Shown: positions 1-12,300 of the stretch, piece by piece
Layout of the letters: the number at the start of each line of letters is the position of its first letter
Numbering within the stretch: the stretch's first letter is position 1
NCBI RefSeq assembly: GCF_900496995.4
Contig: NC_044018.1
Span: 12,300,501 to 12,364,500 of the forward strand
Source of the DNA: Aquila chrysaetos chrysaetos
Taxonomy: Eukaryota > Chordata > Aves > Accipitriformes > Accipitridae
Direction of reading: 5' to 3'
Length of the DNA stretch: 64,000 nt
Position numbers and translations under genes: made by a program
The notes under the pieces: model-generated
Databases searched by the model: none
Told to the model about the DNA's origin: nothing
The model's input: only the letters and a program-made list of their open reading frames with translations

Positions 1-190
1 ATTGAATTCAGCCAGTATGACCGAGTCTTCACTTCAAACCCTGTATGTATGTAGCACAAGCGATAACAACAGAATCAAAACAACAGAGTCATATGAATTT
101 CTGAAGTAGCCTTCAATTTGGAATAAGTATCATACCTAAATTATACAGCTCCAAGATTTCTGGCTACAATAGTTTATATGGATACCATAC

Positions 191-351
191 CTCAGATGTG
201 GCTTGGTAACTACTCCAACCATCTTTTTAACGGTCTGTGCTTCACAAACCCACAGACTTAAATCAACAGCAAGTGTTTTTCCTTTGAGACTGCTCAAGTT
301 GACAGGTTGTCTCACAGGCTCAAGGATTTGCCACAGATTAGTCACTCCCAT
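191..351 (-). CDS. GEN1: GEN1 first coding exon (partial gene; Holliday junction 5' flap endonuclease)
   Basis: Read on the minus strand, this encodes residues 1-53 plus two bases of codon 54. It opens with MGVTNLWQILEPV, the N-terminal motif of XPG/Rad2-family nucleases, and continues through KTLAVDLSLWVCEAQTVKKM, which is specific to GEN1. The Asp of AVDLSLW is residue 30 and corresponds to the metal-binding catalytic Asp of human GEN1. ATG is at 351-349. The exon ends CTGAG followed by a GTATGG donor (190-185), after PHLR as in human GEN1. The acceptor is the AG just upstream, giving an exon start near 355 or 367. GEN1 symmetrically cleaves four-way DNA junctions late in homologous recombination. 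The remaining exons lie left of position 1; nothing in 1-190 looks like the next exon. Identification is from remembered family sequence. Confidence 0.95.
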
Positions 352-904
352 TGTTCTAGCTTCTTTGCTGTCAGCATGAAGGTTTTAGCTGTGAAGACCA
401 AGGAAAATAAAATACTTTCAGAATATGACATGAAGTATGACGTATTATGAACGTGAGGTTCAGAAAATAAATATTTAGTCATTATCAGTTTTACTTCTAT
501 GAGCCAAGAACACTTGTAATCAAGCCTTCTAAGTGCATAGTGACTCCAGTTCACAGATGGTTTATTTCTAAATACCTTCTTTGGACTGTATGTTTTCATT
601 GCTAATAGCCTGAACATAAATAAAACCAAACTCAGTTGGGGGCGGGGGGAATCATTCATTTCCAAGTCTCATGTGTCCCTTACATATGCACAGTCCAAGT
701 TTTATTTAAAAAAAAGAAAAACCACACCTCTTGAGGGAATTACTTCCTGATCTGAAGTGGTAGCATTCACATTAAAATGTTTCTGTTCAAATAGAAGTAT
801 CTTAAATCTACTTGAGGAATATTTACAATGATGACAGAACTTGAACTTTCCTTAGTATTCCAAGATGATGTAATAAGGGTCAACAGCCACAGATTCTAGC
901 TTGT

Positions 905-1108
905 GAAATATAGGTTGGACTTCAGGAAAAAAAATAACAGAGGGTACTGCAGCACTGGTTGCCCAGAGGTTGCAGAATCTCCATTCTCAGAAATGTTCAA
1001 CATCCAGTCAGCATATTGTCTTGCCGGTTTAACCAGTACTGGTGGAAGTCCCCCTCTGAGCAGGGAATCAGCATTGATGACCTCCAGAAGTCCCTTCCAA
1101 CAAACATT
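905..1108 (+). mobile_element. CR1 LINE 3'-end fragment
   Basis: On the plus strand this follows the typical avian CR1 tail: GGTTGGACTTCAGGAA, then GAGGGT, GCACTGGTTGCCCAGAGG, a TCTCCAT block, and finally a degenerate GATGACCTCCAGA with GTCCCTTCCAAC. It is 5'-truncated like most CR1 copies and diverged. It lies antisense to GEN1 within its 5' intron. The short open frames on both strands here belong to the repeat and are not genes. Confidence 0.75.
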
Positions 1109-3590
1109 TTGACATTTAGAACACTGTGATTGCAGAAACATGCCAGTGTGTATGTTATTACTATTTTAATTTTAGTATTGTGTGACTGGCACTACCTATA
1201 ATGAACGCCAGCTGAAAACATACACCCATTCAGTTGCATATTTCTTTGTCTCTTATTTAACTTTACTTATATAGCTCTATTCTCCATGCTACCCCATTAC
1301 CGGATTTAATTTTCTTCCTTTTCTTCTCTTCTTTTTCATTATTCTTCTGGTTTTCATACCTTGCCAGTTCTATACAAGGCCTCTAACACATACTCTGTTT
1401 TTCCCCCTCACAATACCAATCTATTCCTGCACTGCCTTATTGTACAAGTTTGCCTCATGCTTATTTCTCTAGTTTTCCCTCTTCTCCCTCAATATTAGAA
1501 GATAAAAATAAAATAAAATCTGGACTGTTTTGTATTTCTTTCTTTCTGATTTTGAAACTACTACTGTATACTCAGATAAAATAAAACAAAACCCTCCTCT
1601 GAATAAATCATGACTAGATGAGCTAGCTGTCTGTGCTCTGAGATGTGCTTAAGACACGTGAAGACCGGTGCCACCTTGTGGCCTCTAGTGAACACGGCCA
1701 TGTTAAATTCAGCTGTCTTCCACATTTAACACCATTACAATCTATCTGTCTTTGTTGGGTGCGTTGTTCTATACTCTAGAACTGTTTTAAAACAAGGCAA
1801 CTAATCAATTCCAAGTTGCTTTTAAATCAAGTTCTCATGTTAAGATTTACTTTCAACAGAAATCATGTTTCTCTAATCCATTTCTTTAACTGCTACAATC
1901 ACTCAACCTGATTTTAGTTGTATGCATACAGAGCATAACATATTGCTTTTGCTGTTGTTATACCTCAAGCACATAAAATGAGTTAAAAATACAAATAAAG
2001 CATCCAAATACATAATTTCTTGAAGTCCAGGATGATTAATTTCTCTGGTGCACAGGGGAGGCTAACAAAAGGCATCCAAACCTTCTCAAAAGACAACTGT
2101 GATATTCAGCTTCAGTGAGGTTTAACAAGAGAACTCCTAGCAAAAAAAGGGAGATGTCTTTTTTGATGTTATCATTTGGTTTGTGCCAGCCTACATCAAC
2201 ACAATTTAAAAAAAAAAAGAACCTGTTAGTTGGTTTCTATATATTGTTATGGAATGTCACATGTTAATTAACAGGAAATACAAATACACTACAAAACTTA
2301 ATATTACTTAAGATTACAAATAATAAAGAAAAAAAAGTATAAAAAATTGAAAACTCCAAAAACCCCCACTTTTTTTTAATTATGAGATAATAAAGTATTG
2401 TTATTTAAAGACAGAAGTTTCCCTCAACCCCATTCAATATATATATAGGGTTGAGTTATGAAAGCCTGTGAGATCTACTCGTCTTTGCTTTTTTAAGTGT
2501 ATTCTGTAAAATATTCAGATCTGGATCCCGTATACAAACAGATCTACTACTTTCAATAGGAGTGATCTGTCTACTCAGATTTTATTGAGGAGCTTCATTC
2601 ATCACAAACCTCCAATCTGCTTAGAGAGATGGTAACTTCCAAAGAAGGGAGACTGAACCTGATTTTTTTCATATACTTAGAAATCACGGAAGACATCATG
2701 CTATTATAAGATCATTGACAGGAAGTATAAAACACCCCCCCCCCAATCTCCTCAATTTCTCATTGGGCCAGTATGTGCTACAGCTATATAGCTTTTATGT
2801 TTTATAAATCGTGTTTTAAGATTATATTCTACTCTACAAAGTTTTTTTACACAGCCAGAAAAGTAAACCAGTTACTTCAAAATAACTACAGAAGACATTT
2901 AATGCTTAAGTTTAATTCATACAGATATGCTTTCACCTGTTGCCAAGGTGACTTGCAAAGATTGCCAAGCATATGCTTTATGTCTGACCCAGAGGTCTTT
3001 AAAAAAAGAAAAAAGAAAGCCCACAACACATTCTTAACAACTCTCCCACTCCCTCTTCGCACTACTGCGATACCCCAGCACCTGGCACAGCTTTGCCCAT
3101 AAACCTGAGCACCTGAAGCACAGCAGTGGCATGCTTCAGCATTTACTCCTCAAACTCCTACGGGATTTTACCCCTACATGAAATCAAAACCGAGAAGCTG
3201 CCTGAAAGCGAAATAACAAGACGCGCAGGCATCTTGAACAGAAGCACCGAAAATTCCCGCCCTGACGTGAACTGGAGATAACAACGCACCACGCAGGCAG
3301 ACGCTTCCCTGACCCACCGTGAGACGAACCGCCTTCTGGAGAGCTCTCCCTGCCCGCTAAGAGGGCTGCAGGCCCAGCACCCTGACTCCAGCCTTGGGGC
3401 AGGGGGGCTGCCCTCCCGCAGCGCTGCCCCCTTCCCGCCCGCCAGCGGAGCCGAGGCCGCCTCAGCGAAGGCGACTCAGTCTTCGCCGCGGGGAGGGGGG
3501 GGGGATTGGTAGAAACTCACATCCCGGTCTGAGCCCCGAGAGGCTCGGGGAGACCCGGGCAGGCCTAGCCGCTAACTCCCGAGACCCCCA

Positions 3591-3657
3591 CAGCAGAGAG
3601 AAGGGAAGGAGAAGACCACCACCACCACCACCTCCCCGCAGCAGAGAGAAGGGAAGG
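3591..3657. repeat. 19-bp purine-rich direct repeat flanking an ACC run
   Basis: The 19-bp sequence CAGCAGAGAGAAGGGAAGG occurs at 3591-3609 and again, identical, at 3639-3657. An (ACC)n run lies between them at about 3615-3632. It sits inside the CpG island, just downstream of the probable GEN1 first exon in GEN1 orientation. Confidence 0.85.
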
Positions 3658-4059
3658 GGAACGAACCCCCCTCCCGGGTCCGCTCACCCGCGCCGCGCTC
3701 TGTCAGCTCCAACGGTCGCCTGCGGCGCGCGCGCACCCCCCTTCCCCGCCCCAGCGGCTCCGCCCTCCCGAAAATGGCGGGCAGACGGTAATCGGCCCCC
3801 TCGGGGCGGGGGACGGGAGCGCGCAGGCGCCGCCCTCCCGGCGGCTCTTCCGTCGCGCCCGGGCGGCCGCAGCGCTCCTGGCCCGAGGCTGCTGCCGCCG
3901 CCGCGCGCGTCGGGACCTGCCGGCGGTCTGAGCTTGCGGCGGTTGTAACGGCTCCGCCCGTCAGCGGCGTTGAGGAGAGGTAGGTAGGGTGGGTGGGGGC
4001 GGCCGGTGCCGCGGTGGCCGGGCGCGGTTCCGCTCTCTGGGAGCGGGGGCCGGCTGGCA

Positions 4060-4080
4060 GGTCGGTCGGTCGGTCGGTCG
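4060..4080. repeat. GGTC tetranucleotide repeat
   Basis: Five tandem GGTC units in the CpG island, downstream of the probable SMC6 start region. A short microsatellite. Confidence 0.85.
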
Positions 4081-4520
4081 CAGGGGAGCGGCGTCGCCTG
4101 CCCCCGCCCCGGCGCGCTGTGTTAGGGCAGCGCCGGGCCGGGAGTCCCGCGCCCCGCCGCCCGGATCCTGCCCGCGCCGTTGGGGGGCTTTCGCAGGTGG
4201 TTTTGTGCGGGCACGTTAGCAGCCGGTGCTGGCTTTTGTCGCCCGCTCTTTTTTTGTCGTGGCTGCTCGGCCGGGCGGGAGGGCTCCCCGCCGGGTTGCC
4301 CGGCTTTGCCCGTCGGCAGCCGGCGGTGGGAAGCGCGGGGGGAAGCGGGTAAGGACCGGGGAGCGGCTGCCGCCCGGGCTTTCCGGCCGCGAAGGGACCC
4401 GTCTCGCCTCTCCGGGAGGTGAGTGGATCCTTGCAGGTCGTCCGGGGAAAGTATTGGGCCAAGCAGCTAATAACCGCGGGACTGGAGGTGCGACCGGGGG
4501 GGGATTTCTGCCCCCTCTTT

Positions 4521-7500
4521 CCTTTGTCCTTCCCTGTAGAGGAGGTGGAGCTGCCTTCTGTGCTGCTGTTGGTCAGACAGTGCTTTTCCAGTGTCTGGAT
4601 GGGATGGTATAGGCTTCTTATGCATTGGCTGCGGATATATTCGGAGAGGAGTCGTGGATGTCTGACTCGTGTAGTCTAACGTGGGACATCTGGCTCGGGT
4701 AGCCCCTAAAAATATACCGCGCTCCACTGCTGTGTGGGAAGCTAGGCTTCTGACTTCAGTCCTCTGAAACACGTGCCTTTTAAGTCCAGCAGATAGTGAA
4801 TGTTCCCTTCCTTCATTATTAAAAGCTGCTAGAGTTAACTTGTAATTTATTTATCACTATCTGTGCATCCGTTTAAGCAAAGGTAGCGTGCTGTACATCA
4901 GTAGAAGACTACAACTCGTTCTTCCTCTTCTCCCACCCAATGCTTCCTCCCATATCTTGCCTTCATCCCGCCATAGGTCTGCTCTGATGTCTTTTCTCTA
5001 CCTCTGTTTCGCTAACGGGACGAAAGGCGGTCCGGGTTGTAGCCGGTCTGGGTGCAGAGTGGTTAAAGTGAATGTTTTGAGTGGCAGCTGCTTCCTACCT
5101 CGCAGGGACACCAGGCCAACACAAGGCTGCTAGAAAGCAAGGGGAGCGGTTTTGGTGGCAGTAGGTTGGTTGTGTCTGCTCTGGATGAGGCCAACTGTGA
5201 CCAGCCAGCTAGGGAAAGAGGAAAACAGTTGTACAGCTGCATTGCAATGGAAACTGTGGAAAGAGATGCCATCGGTTAAGTTGGAACATGGGTGGGCATC
5301 AGTGCATGTTGCTTCCAGTGGATGCAGCCTCTGTTTTCCTATACTTTGGTGTTAACAGGGTAAATGCTTTTCTGCTATAACATGTAATAGTCCTAATAGT
5401 TTTATACGGCACATTTGAGGATTGCGTTTTTCTTTCGTGCTCTTGTTACATGCGTAACAATTACTTGTAATAATTTGTAGTGATCCTGTGATGTTTTCAG
5501 AATTGGATCTGTCTTGCCCTTACTTGTTCCTGACTTACAGCTACAGTTTTTATTCTGAACTGCATGCTCTTACGTTCTATGGCAGTAAAGTTCATTTTCT
5601 CTATTAAATCAGTACTTCCATTTTGTCTTTCTGAGTAACAGTCAGGTTCTTGTTTGAATTATTGATGTTCCTGACTCTGTCATCAGAAGTTTCCTTTAGC
5701 ATAGTCCTACTTTATATTGCAATATAAACATAAATTTAGACTTCAGTTTTTAAATATGATGCCTGGTCCATTAAAAAAACCTTCTGTTAACATTTGTCAA
5801 TAGTGTCTGTTGTTGGCTTCCTATTAGTCTATTACGAATCTTAAAATACTTGCACTAATATATGTTTTTGCTAGTTTAACTGTTTCCAATATAGTATTGC
5901 ACATTTGAATAACCTTCAGATAGGTCAGATCAGCTGCTTTTCCTTTGCCTTGAGTAGTTATTCCCAAACTGTTGTTAGTCATGGTAAGTCCTGCTGAGAC
6001 TGAAATCAACTGTTTTTTCAATTAAAAACTTAATGAGGAAAATTAGGGTTGTCTTGGTGCAAGAGTTTTTGAAGCAATTAATGTAAAGAAGGAACTTTTT
6101 CTGTCAAAAAAAAAAAAGGTAAAGATTAGTGTATGTGTCATTTTATGTGGGTTTTTTATTTTTTTTAATGTTATTTCTTTCTTCAGCTTTTAAAGCTTTG
6201 TTTCTTGTGAAGTCGTATTAGTGGATTTCTTGTTGCTTCAGTCAGTTTCTCTTTCCTTCTGGCTTTTTTGTACTCGCTGTAGGTATTACATCCGCTGGTA
6301 CTTGTCAGAATGATTTCTGAGGCTACTTCCATAAAGTTTGCTTGCAGTTTCAGTTTAAGCTTTGTTTGCAGTACTAGCTCTTCAAGAGTTCCGTGGTGGA
6401 GACTGTTCTGTCCTTTGCCTTCGTCACGCTTAGATTACATGAGTGAGTTTTCTTCTAGGTAATTTTGTCCTGTTTTCCACTCTTACACTCTCTTTTTCTT
6501 AAATGTCCAAATGCTATAGCAATGGAACTCCTAGCCCTGATCTTTAGTTCAGACATTAATAATGACAACATTTAAATCTTGTGTTTTCACTTCTTTCTAG
6601 AGACAGATTTCAATGGAACAGCAGATTGAATGAATGCTTGTCTTCATTTTTGGGTGATGGATAAATTCAAAGAGCATACAAGCGACTCTTTCCTGGTCTG
6701 AGTAATTTAAGCATAAAGACATGTTTATGTAGGAAACTGAAAGTAGCATAGCAAAAGGTATGTGAATCATGAAGTGTATTTGCTCCTTGGTTTCTATGTG
6801 TATGGTATTAAATTACATAATGTAAAAAGGAAATGACAGATTTTGTGTAAATACTTAATGGACATAATAATAATTCAGTACTTGTTCTGAAGTCCCCGCA
6901 ATACAAAATTATTGCAAGAACGTCAGATGGGAAGTTTATTGCATTTCTGTATTTGCTTTGGATTTTGTTCATTGCACTTAGTGGAAAGAGATGCATATTA
7001 TTTTTTTCTTTAATAATTTAGATACTGTGTCAAAGAAAATTAGTGAGGGAATTATTAGAACCTGTATTTTATAAAACAGTCAATGAATATCTAGAATAGA
7101 AATGAAATACTCTTTGTAATGATGTAACAAATTTTAATGTCTCTGGTGTTTCGTATAATAAATGCTGTTGTCTGTGGTGCTTGGTTGTATGAGCTATCTG
7201 ACCTTTTATCGGTTGAAATCAGGCTATAGTTTGGCTGGAACATTAAGCTGGCACAAATAAAAGAAGCTGCTCAAAGAAGCACTCTCTTTCTCCACAATGA
7301 CCCAAATGTACAGATGTGCATGGTGAAATGGTTGGGGAACTTATCTCATTTAAAAAGAAAAAAGCTTTTCCTCCATTAATTTTCAGTAGAATCAGTGCTG
7401 TGTAATTATTCTGCTGCATAAAGAGCTGCTTGAACTCAGGGGGATGAGGCAGATACAGAAGAGGCAGAGGGAGGAAAGACTGTTCCTCTCCGTTGCAGTG

Positions 7501-9243
7501 CTAGTTCTTACGACTAAAGTTGTAATTTAACAGTCTTTATTTCACTGAGTTCTTTGTAGATTCTTCAAGTTATTAATCCTAAAACATTTGAAGAGAGAAT
7601 GTGGAGCAAGACCCACAGAGAAGCTCTGGGAGGGCCTGAGGGCTTTACTGCTGTGCTGATCCACCCAGCTTTCTCATGGATCCTGTCATCTTCCTTGCAG
7701 GGCACAGGAAATCACATTAGGAACTGTTAGACTGGCCTGCCTGCCTTCCCTCCTGGATAGTCCCATCTGTCCTGTGGGACAAGGAAGTGGTCACTTGTTA
7801 TCATAAAAGTGTCTGTGACTAGAAGTGTTCCGTTGTCCAAGCCCCTAGTGTCTTTAGTCTCTACACAGTCAGTTTGGTCTCAAACCATGCAGTGTCTCTA
7901 ACACTGGTCATTCTTTCCTTTCCTGCACACCACCCCATATTTTTTTTTTAAATTATTATTTTTCTTTATTTTCTTAAATAAACTCAGCCTACTCTTAGGC
8001 CATGTGTCATGCAGTGATCTTTCTACAGCAGTGGATATTAATTGCATTTAATGCCTCTGAATTTTGCTTGAGCTGGTGAGACACATTTAAGTTTGTTGCC
8101 ATCTTCCCTAGAAGGGAGCTCTAGATTAAATTCTAGTAGACAAAGTTGTCTGAGTAGGAGAACATACTCCATTCCAGAAACTTTTTGATGTCAGAAAACT
8201 ATGCAGTTGATGTCAGTTTTAGCCTGTTATGGACACTTACCAGTAGGTGACTTAACTACTGGCAAATAAAAAGATTGTGCATTGCCTTTGTATAAGCAGG
8301 ACCTTGCTTCTACTTTGGGCAAAAGTATGTGAACTTCCATGTTTTGTGTAGTGCTTTGGGACTCTAGGTATGAAGAATGTAATATGTACTTCTGGGGGAA
8401 TAAAAACCATGCCCTAAGGTTACAGTTACAGAAAGTGTGAGGTTTTGACTAATCTTGATGCCTGTTGTTTCAGTTTTATGTGACTTTAATAACCTTGTTA
8501 CTTTTGCAAGATGTGTTTCTGACCAGTCATATTAGTGCAGGAAGTCTGTGTGTTTATTCATTTGTAGAGGAAAAAAAAAAAAAAAAATGTTCTCTATATA
8601 GAGAATTGTTATCCTTCATTAGTAAAATAACAGCATTTTATTTACTATGATCACATTACACTGCCTCACAAAAGCATGGTGGGTGTGTGAAAGAAACAGC
8701 ACAGGAACAGTGCTATGAATATAATTTTCCTTTATTCTGCATATTAATTTTCTAGGCATTTGTCAACTGCATATAATTAATACATTTTCTTTTTGGCTGC
8801 GCAGCTCACTTTAATCAAACCTGCATTGAGGCTGCTGATTATACTACGATAGCTATGTACTATATACAACTTAATCTTCAACTCCATTACTAACCAAAAA
8901 CAATTCTAGCAAATATCCCAAAGTCTAATGTACCAAGGAAAACAGAATCAAGGTTGATTTTTTTTTTTTGTTTTTTTTTTGTTAATCAACAAACAAATTC
9001 AGCTTGATTAGAATAATGAAGTTATGTTTCTTTTGTTCCAATACAACTTCTTCATAGTAAGCTTAGGCTTAAATTCACTGAGATTTCAGTTCTGAGAAAG
9101 TATTTGTTTGGTGCAATGTTTGCTATGATCTTAATATTTCTTTTACCAAAGTAAATAAATAGCTATGTCTGTGCTATCATATGTAGGTGTGTTTTCATCT
9201 ATGAGACTGAAACCTATAATCTTTCGTTACTTTCATTTTTCAG
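4521..9243 (+). other. SMC6: SMC6 5' introns
   Basis: AT-rich sequence between the CpG island and the exon carrying the SMC6 start codon. The only exon-like interval is 6601-6757 (annotated separately). A poly-A run at about 8571-8587 is followed by a 16-bp palindrome at 8590-8605 (half-site TTCTCTAT). T-runs around 8958-8982 are flanked by GTTGATT/AATCAAC inverted arms. No coding sequence or recognised mobile element was found. Confidence 0.6.
6601..6757 (+). other. SMC6: candidate SMC6 5' non-coding exon
   Basis: A 157-nt interval preceded by a good acceptor (TTTTCACTTCTTTCTAG, ending at 6600) and followed by a good donor (GCAAAAG then GTATGTG at 6758). It has stops in all frames, including a six-codon upstream ORF at 6613-6633 (ATG GAA CAG ... 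TGA), so it would be untranslated leader. It lies between the promoter and the start-codon exon, where an extra UTR exon is plausible. No transcript evidence is available, so this is an inference from splice signals only. Confidence 0.4.
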
Positions 9244-9248
9244 TACTC

Positions 9249-9380
9249 ATGGGTAAGAGAAAGGAAGAAAGTATTTCAAAGCCTGGATCCCATAAAAGGC
9301 AGAGACAAGAATATGCAGATGAACATAGTGATGAGTCTAATGAAGAAGAAAATTCACAGTCATCAGCTGATAGTAATTCA
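9249..9380 (+). CDS. SMC6: SMC6 coding exon 1 (residues 1-44)
   Basis: Encodes [20 protein letters not shown] and then an acidic, Ser-rich stretch. The basic KRKxxx...KRQRQ may serve as a nuclear localisation signal (inference). The exon begins at 9244 after CAG and ends at GTAAGT. The following 1465-nt intron holds a CR1 tail. Confidence 0.95.
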
Positions 9381-12300
9381 GTAAGTTGTTTAAAAAGTTT
9401 TGTGGAGGGGAAGATATAAGAAAAAGTTGATATAAAAAGGTTCTGTGCCTTGTGTTAACGTTGAAATAAATGTCTTGCATGTAGGCTTCAGTGGAACCAA
9501 TATAAAAGAAACTAGAGGTAATGTCTGTGATGACTTCTGCATGAGTTCATTCTTACCTTATTTCTTTTGGGGCATGTAGTTATAACAGTTGATCATGAAA
9601 TAACAGTTTGGTTTTATAGAATGAGTACTACTGAAGTTCTCAAATAACCAAATAAAGGAAATAGATTTTGTTTGATAGAAGTATGGTATATTTGCTTTAT
9701 GGCTGTAGTAAAAGCAGAGAAAATATTTAGAAAACAAACTATTTACTGAAAGAAGTACTAAATACTTGTTTGTTTTGCATAGCTGACACTTTCAAATTAC
9801 TCAAAAAAAAAAAAGTCTAGTGTTTGAAATGTGTATTTTGATGGAAATGAAACTTGAAAATAGGAATACCGCTTTTTTTCTGCTTTTCTGTAGTAGTTGA
9901 ATTCTAATTTGATGGAGGAGTTTTAGAAATAATTTCTGAGATTGCAAATACTGTCTTGTGTGTTATACCATCTTGTGTGTTTAGACTGGACAGTAGGAAT
10001 CATTTCTTTACTGAGAGGGTGGTCAAACATTGCAACAGACTTCCTAGAGAGGTGGTCGATTCCCCAGGCCTCTAACTGTTTGAGTCATTTGGACAATGCC
10101 CTTAACTTGCTTTTAACATTTGGTCAGCCCTGAAGTGGTCAGGCAGTTCAACTAGATAATCGTTGTAGGTCCCTTCCAACTGAAATAGTCTCTTCTATTC
10201 TATAAGACACCATGGTTCATTTTTGGTATGCAGAAGCATTATTCCTCACTTCATTTTCTTGAGCAGCAGCTGTTCTGTGTCATTGGTGACTGATGACTTT
10301 GCTTTTGCTTTTTTAGAAAACTTTGCTTTTCTGAAGCACTGGCGATAATCCTGAAGTTTCCTGTCAAAACAATACTTCACCAGTTGAACAGTGGGCTGTC
10401 CCACTTCTAGTTTCATTTCCCCCTTCCTGATCTAATTTAATTTCCCTTGTTCTAAGCTGTGCTAAGAATTCTCACAAATACTATTATTCAAGTAACAAAA
10501 AAGTCTTTCTATGATGCTCTTTATTACTGCTCTGACAGCTGTATAGAATCTATGATCTTAATCTTTTATATTGTATTAATTATAAGTTAGTTATGGGGAG
10601 AACTGAAAGTTACTATGGGTGAGTGATCAGCTTTGCTAACTGTTTTCCCCTTGTTTTATTATGTAACTGCTCTGTAGCAAGTAACTTTTCATAGTGTCAT
10701 GAAAGCCTTCTGATTTCCTTGTAGCTTGTAACCATTGATGTTTTATATCATGCTGTCACTTGGATTCTCATTATATTTAAAAAAAGATAAACTGTATCTC
10801 ATTAAAATGCATACATAACACCAGTTTTAATTGTTAATCCTTTAGACTGTAGGGGAAGTTGGGATAATTGAAAGTATCCAGCTGAAGAACTTTATGTGTC
10901 ATTCGATGTTGGGGCCTTTTCAGTTTGGATCAAATCTCAATTTTGTTGTTGGAAGCAATGGAAGTAAGTATTAATTGCATAATTTCTTTGTCAAAGAACA
11001 CTTCTGTTAATAATTTAGAAGATGTAATTTTTATTTGAAGAAGAATTGCTAGCCATCTTTTAGGAATGGAGAGAGATTCATTTTTGGACTCGGGAACCTC
11101 ACAGGTCTATCCCAGTAGTTCAAGGCTGTTGAAAAAGTTAGGTCTTAAATTTGGAGATTTGCAAAAGATAATGTGAATATAAATCTTCTCATAGCTAAAT
11201 CATACATAAATTTATATTTAAACTAAATGTACTTGTATGTTCACTATTAAATGCACGGTAATTGTCCAAGTATATGTCATGTAGAAACTGTTATAGGAGA
11301 AGGAAGTGATACTTATGCAAGTTCACTTCTTTTGGAGAGAGAATTTCAAAAATTAAACATAAATTCTGGAAGAGAGCTTCAAACCTTTCAGATAAAGGTT
11401 ATATGATATCAATGGTAATGTGTGTTTGATTTCTTTTGTCAGATACATATTTTCTGTATGCTTGTAAGGAAGGAGAGATTCTTTCCTCTTGAGATAAGGC
11501 ATCTTATTGAATGTAAACTGCTAAATAGAAGTAACAGAAGTTTGGCTTAGCGTGTTTGGGTTTTTTTTGGGGGGGGGGCAACCTTGGAAGTAGCGGATAT
11601 TTTTCTAGAGTTTTTGCTATTTTATATGTTTGTTCAATAAAGACAGAATTTGGACTTCAAGTGCATTAATACATAAGCAGTCAAACAAAAATCTGTAATA
11701 TGGGTGAACTTTATAGTTACAATAACTTATTTTTAAAAAAAGTTCAATGCTTCTATTACAGGTGGGAAAAGTTCTGTATTAACTGCTCTTATTGTTGGAC
11801 TTGGTGGAAAAGCCACTGCAACTAATAGAGGTTCCTCATTAAAAATGTTTGTACGAGATGGAGAGACGTAAGTAAAACTTTCTTAGTTTTAAAGTTGAAC
11901 ATGTTGTTTAGTGATTGTGATTCAGCTTAGCTGATCAGTTTTCTGTTCACCTTTGTTTCCTCTACCAGATTTGAATAAAAACCATAACACTAAAAGATAT
12001 TTAAACAAAAAAACCCCCCAAACTGAAAACAAAAACCACATTAGAAATTTTACCAGTAATTTACCAGTAGTATACCATTATCTCTGAACTAGCTAACAGT
12101 GGTAAGTCCTGCATATTGCCCAGTTCTTGTGTATTACTTCCATGACGTACTTGGATATCTTACAGAAGAATTGAGTTCATTAGAAAAACATTCATTGGAA
12201 ACTAGTTATCATTGTTCTGTGAGCAGTGAGGTTAATTCTTTTTCTGTCTTTCTGGTGACATGAATGTATATACAATATAAAGACCTTGACATATAGATGG

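Larger units (their letters stand above)
352..3687 (-). other. GEN1: GEN1 5' intron (between UTR exon and first coding exon)
   Basis: AT-rich, with no convincing coding exon on either strand. It holds a CR1 tail (about 905-1108), a C-run (about 2733-2743), A-runs and otherwise unremarkable sequence. The extent toward the promoter assumes the first GEN1 UTR exon ends at the minus-strand donor-like GTGAGC at 3687-3682, which is an inference. Confidence 0.5.
3220..4520. promoter_or_regulatory. CpG island, bidirectional GEN1/SMC6 promoter region
   Basis: Dense CpG and G+C, sharply different from the AT-rich flanks, lying between two genes transcribed outward. Visible motifs: a YY1-like AAAATGGCGGGC at 3771-3782, an Sp1-type GGGGCGGGGG at 3803-3812, an NRF1-like GCGCGCAGGCGCC around 3819-3831, and an ETS core CTTCCG at 3847-3852. 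No TATA box is apparent. For GEN1, a minus-strand donor-like GTGAGC at 3687-3682 could end a short UTR exon starting near 3790. For SMC6, plus-strand donor-like sites follow 3979 (GAGAG then GTAGGT) and 4418 (GGGAG then GTGAGT). Start sites are inferred, not seen. Long open frames on both strands here result from GC richness. Confidence 0.85.

Noticed and set aside
1..190. Second GEN1 coding exon
   Set aside because: No minus-strand translation here resembles the GEN1 segment that follows the first coding exon. The next exon must lie outside the window.
3572..4462. A 296-codon minus-strand open frame, and several plus-strand ones, in the CpG island
   Set aside because: Pro/Arg/Gly/Ala-rich translations typical of stop-poor GC-rich DNA. 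They overlap on both strands and cross the promoter of two known genes.
9942..10133. 63-codon plus-strand open frame
   Set aside because: Mostly CR1 tail sequence, not a gene.
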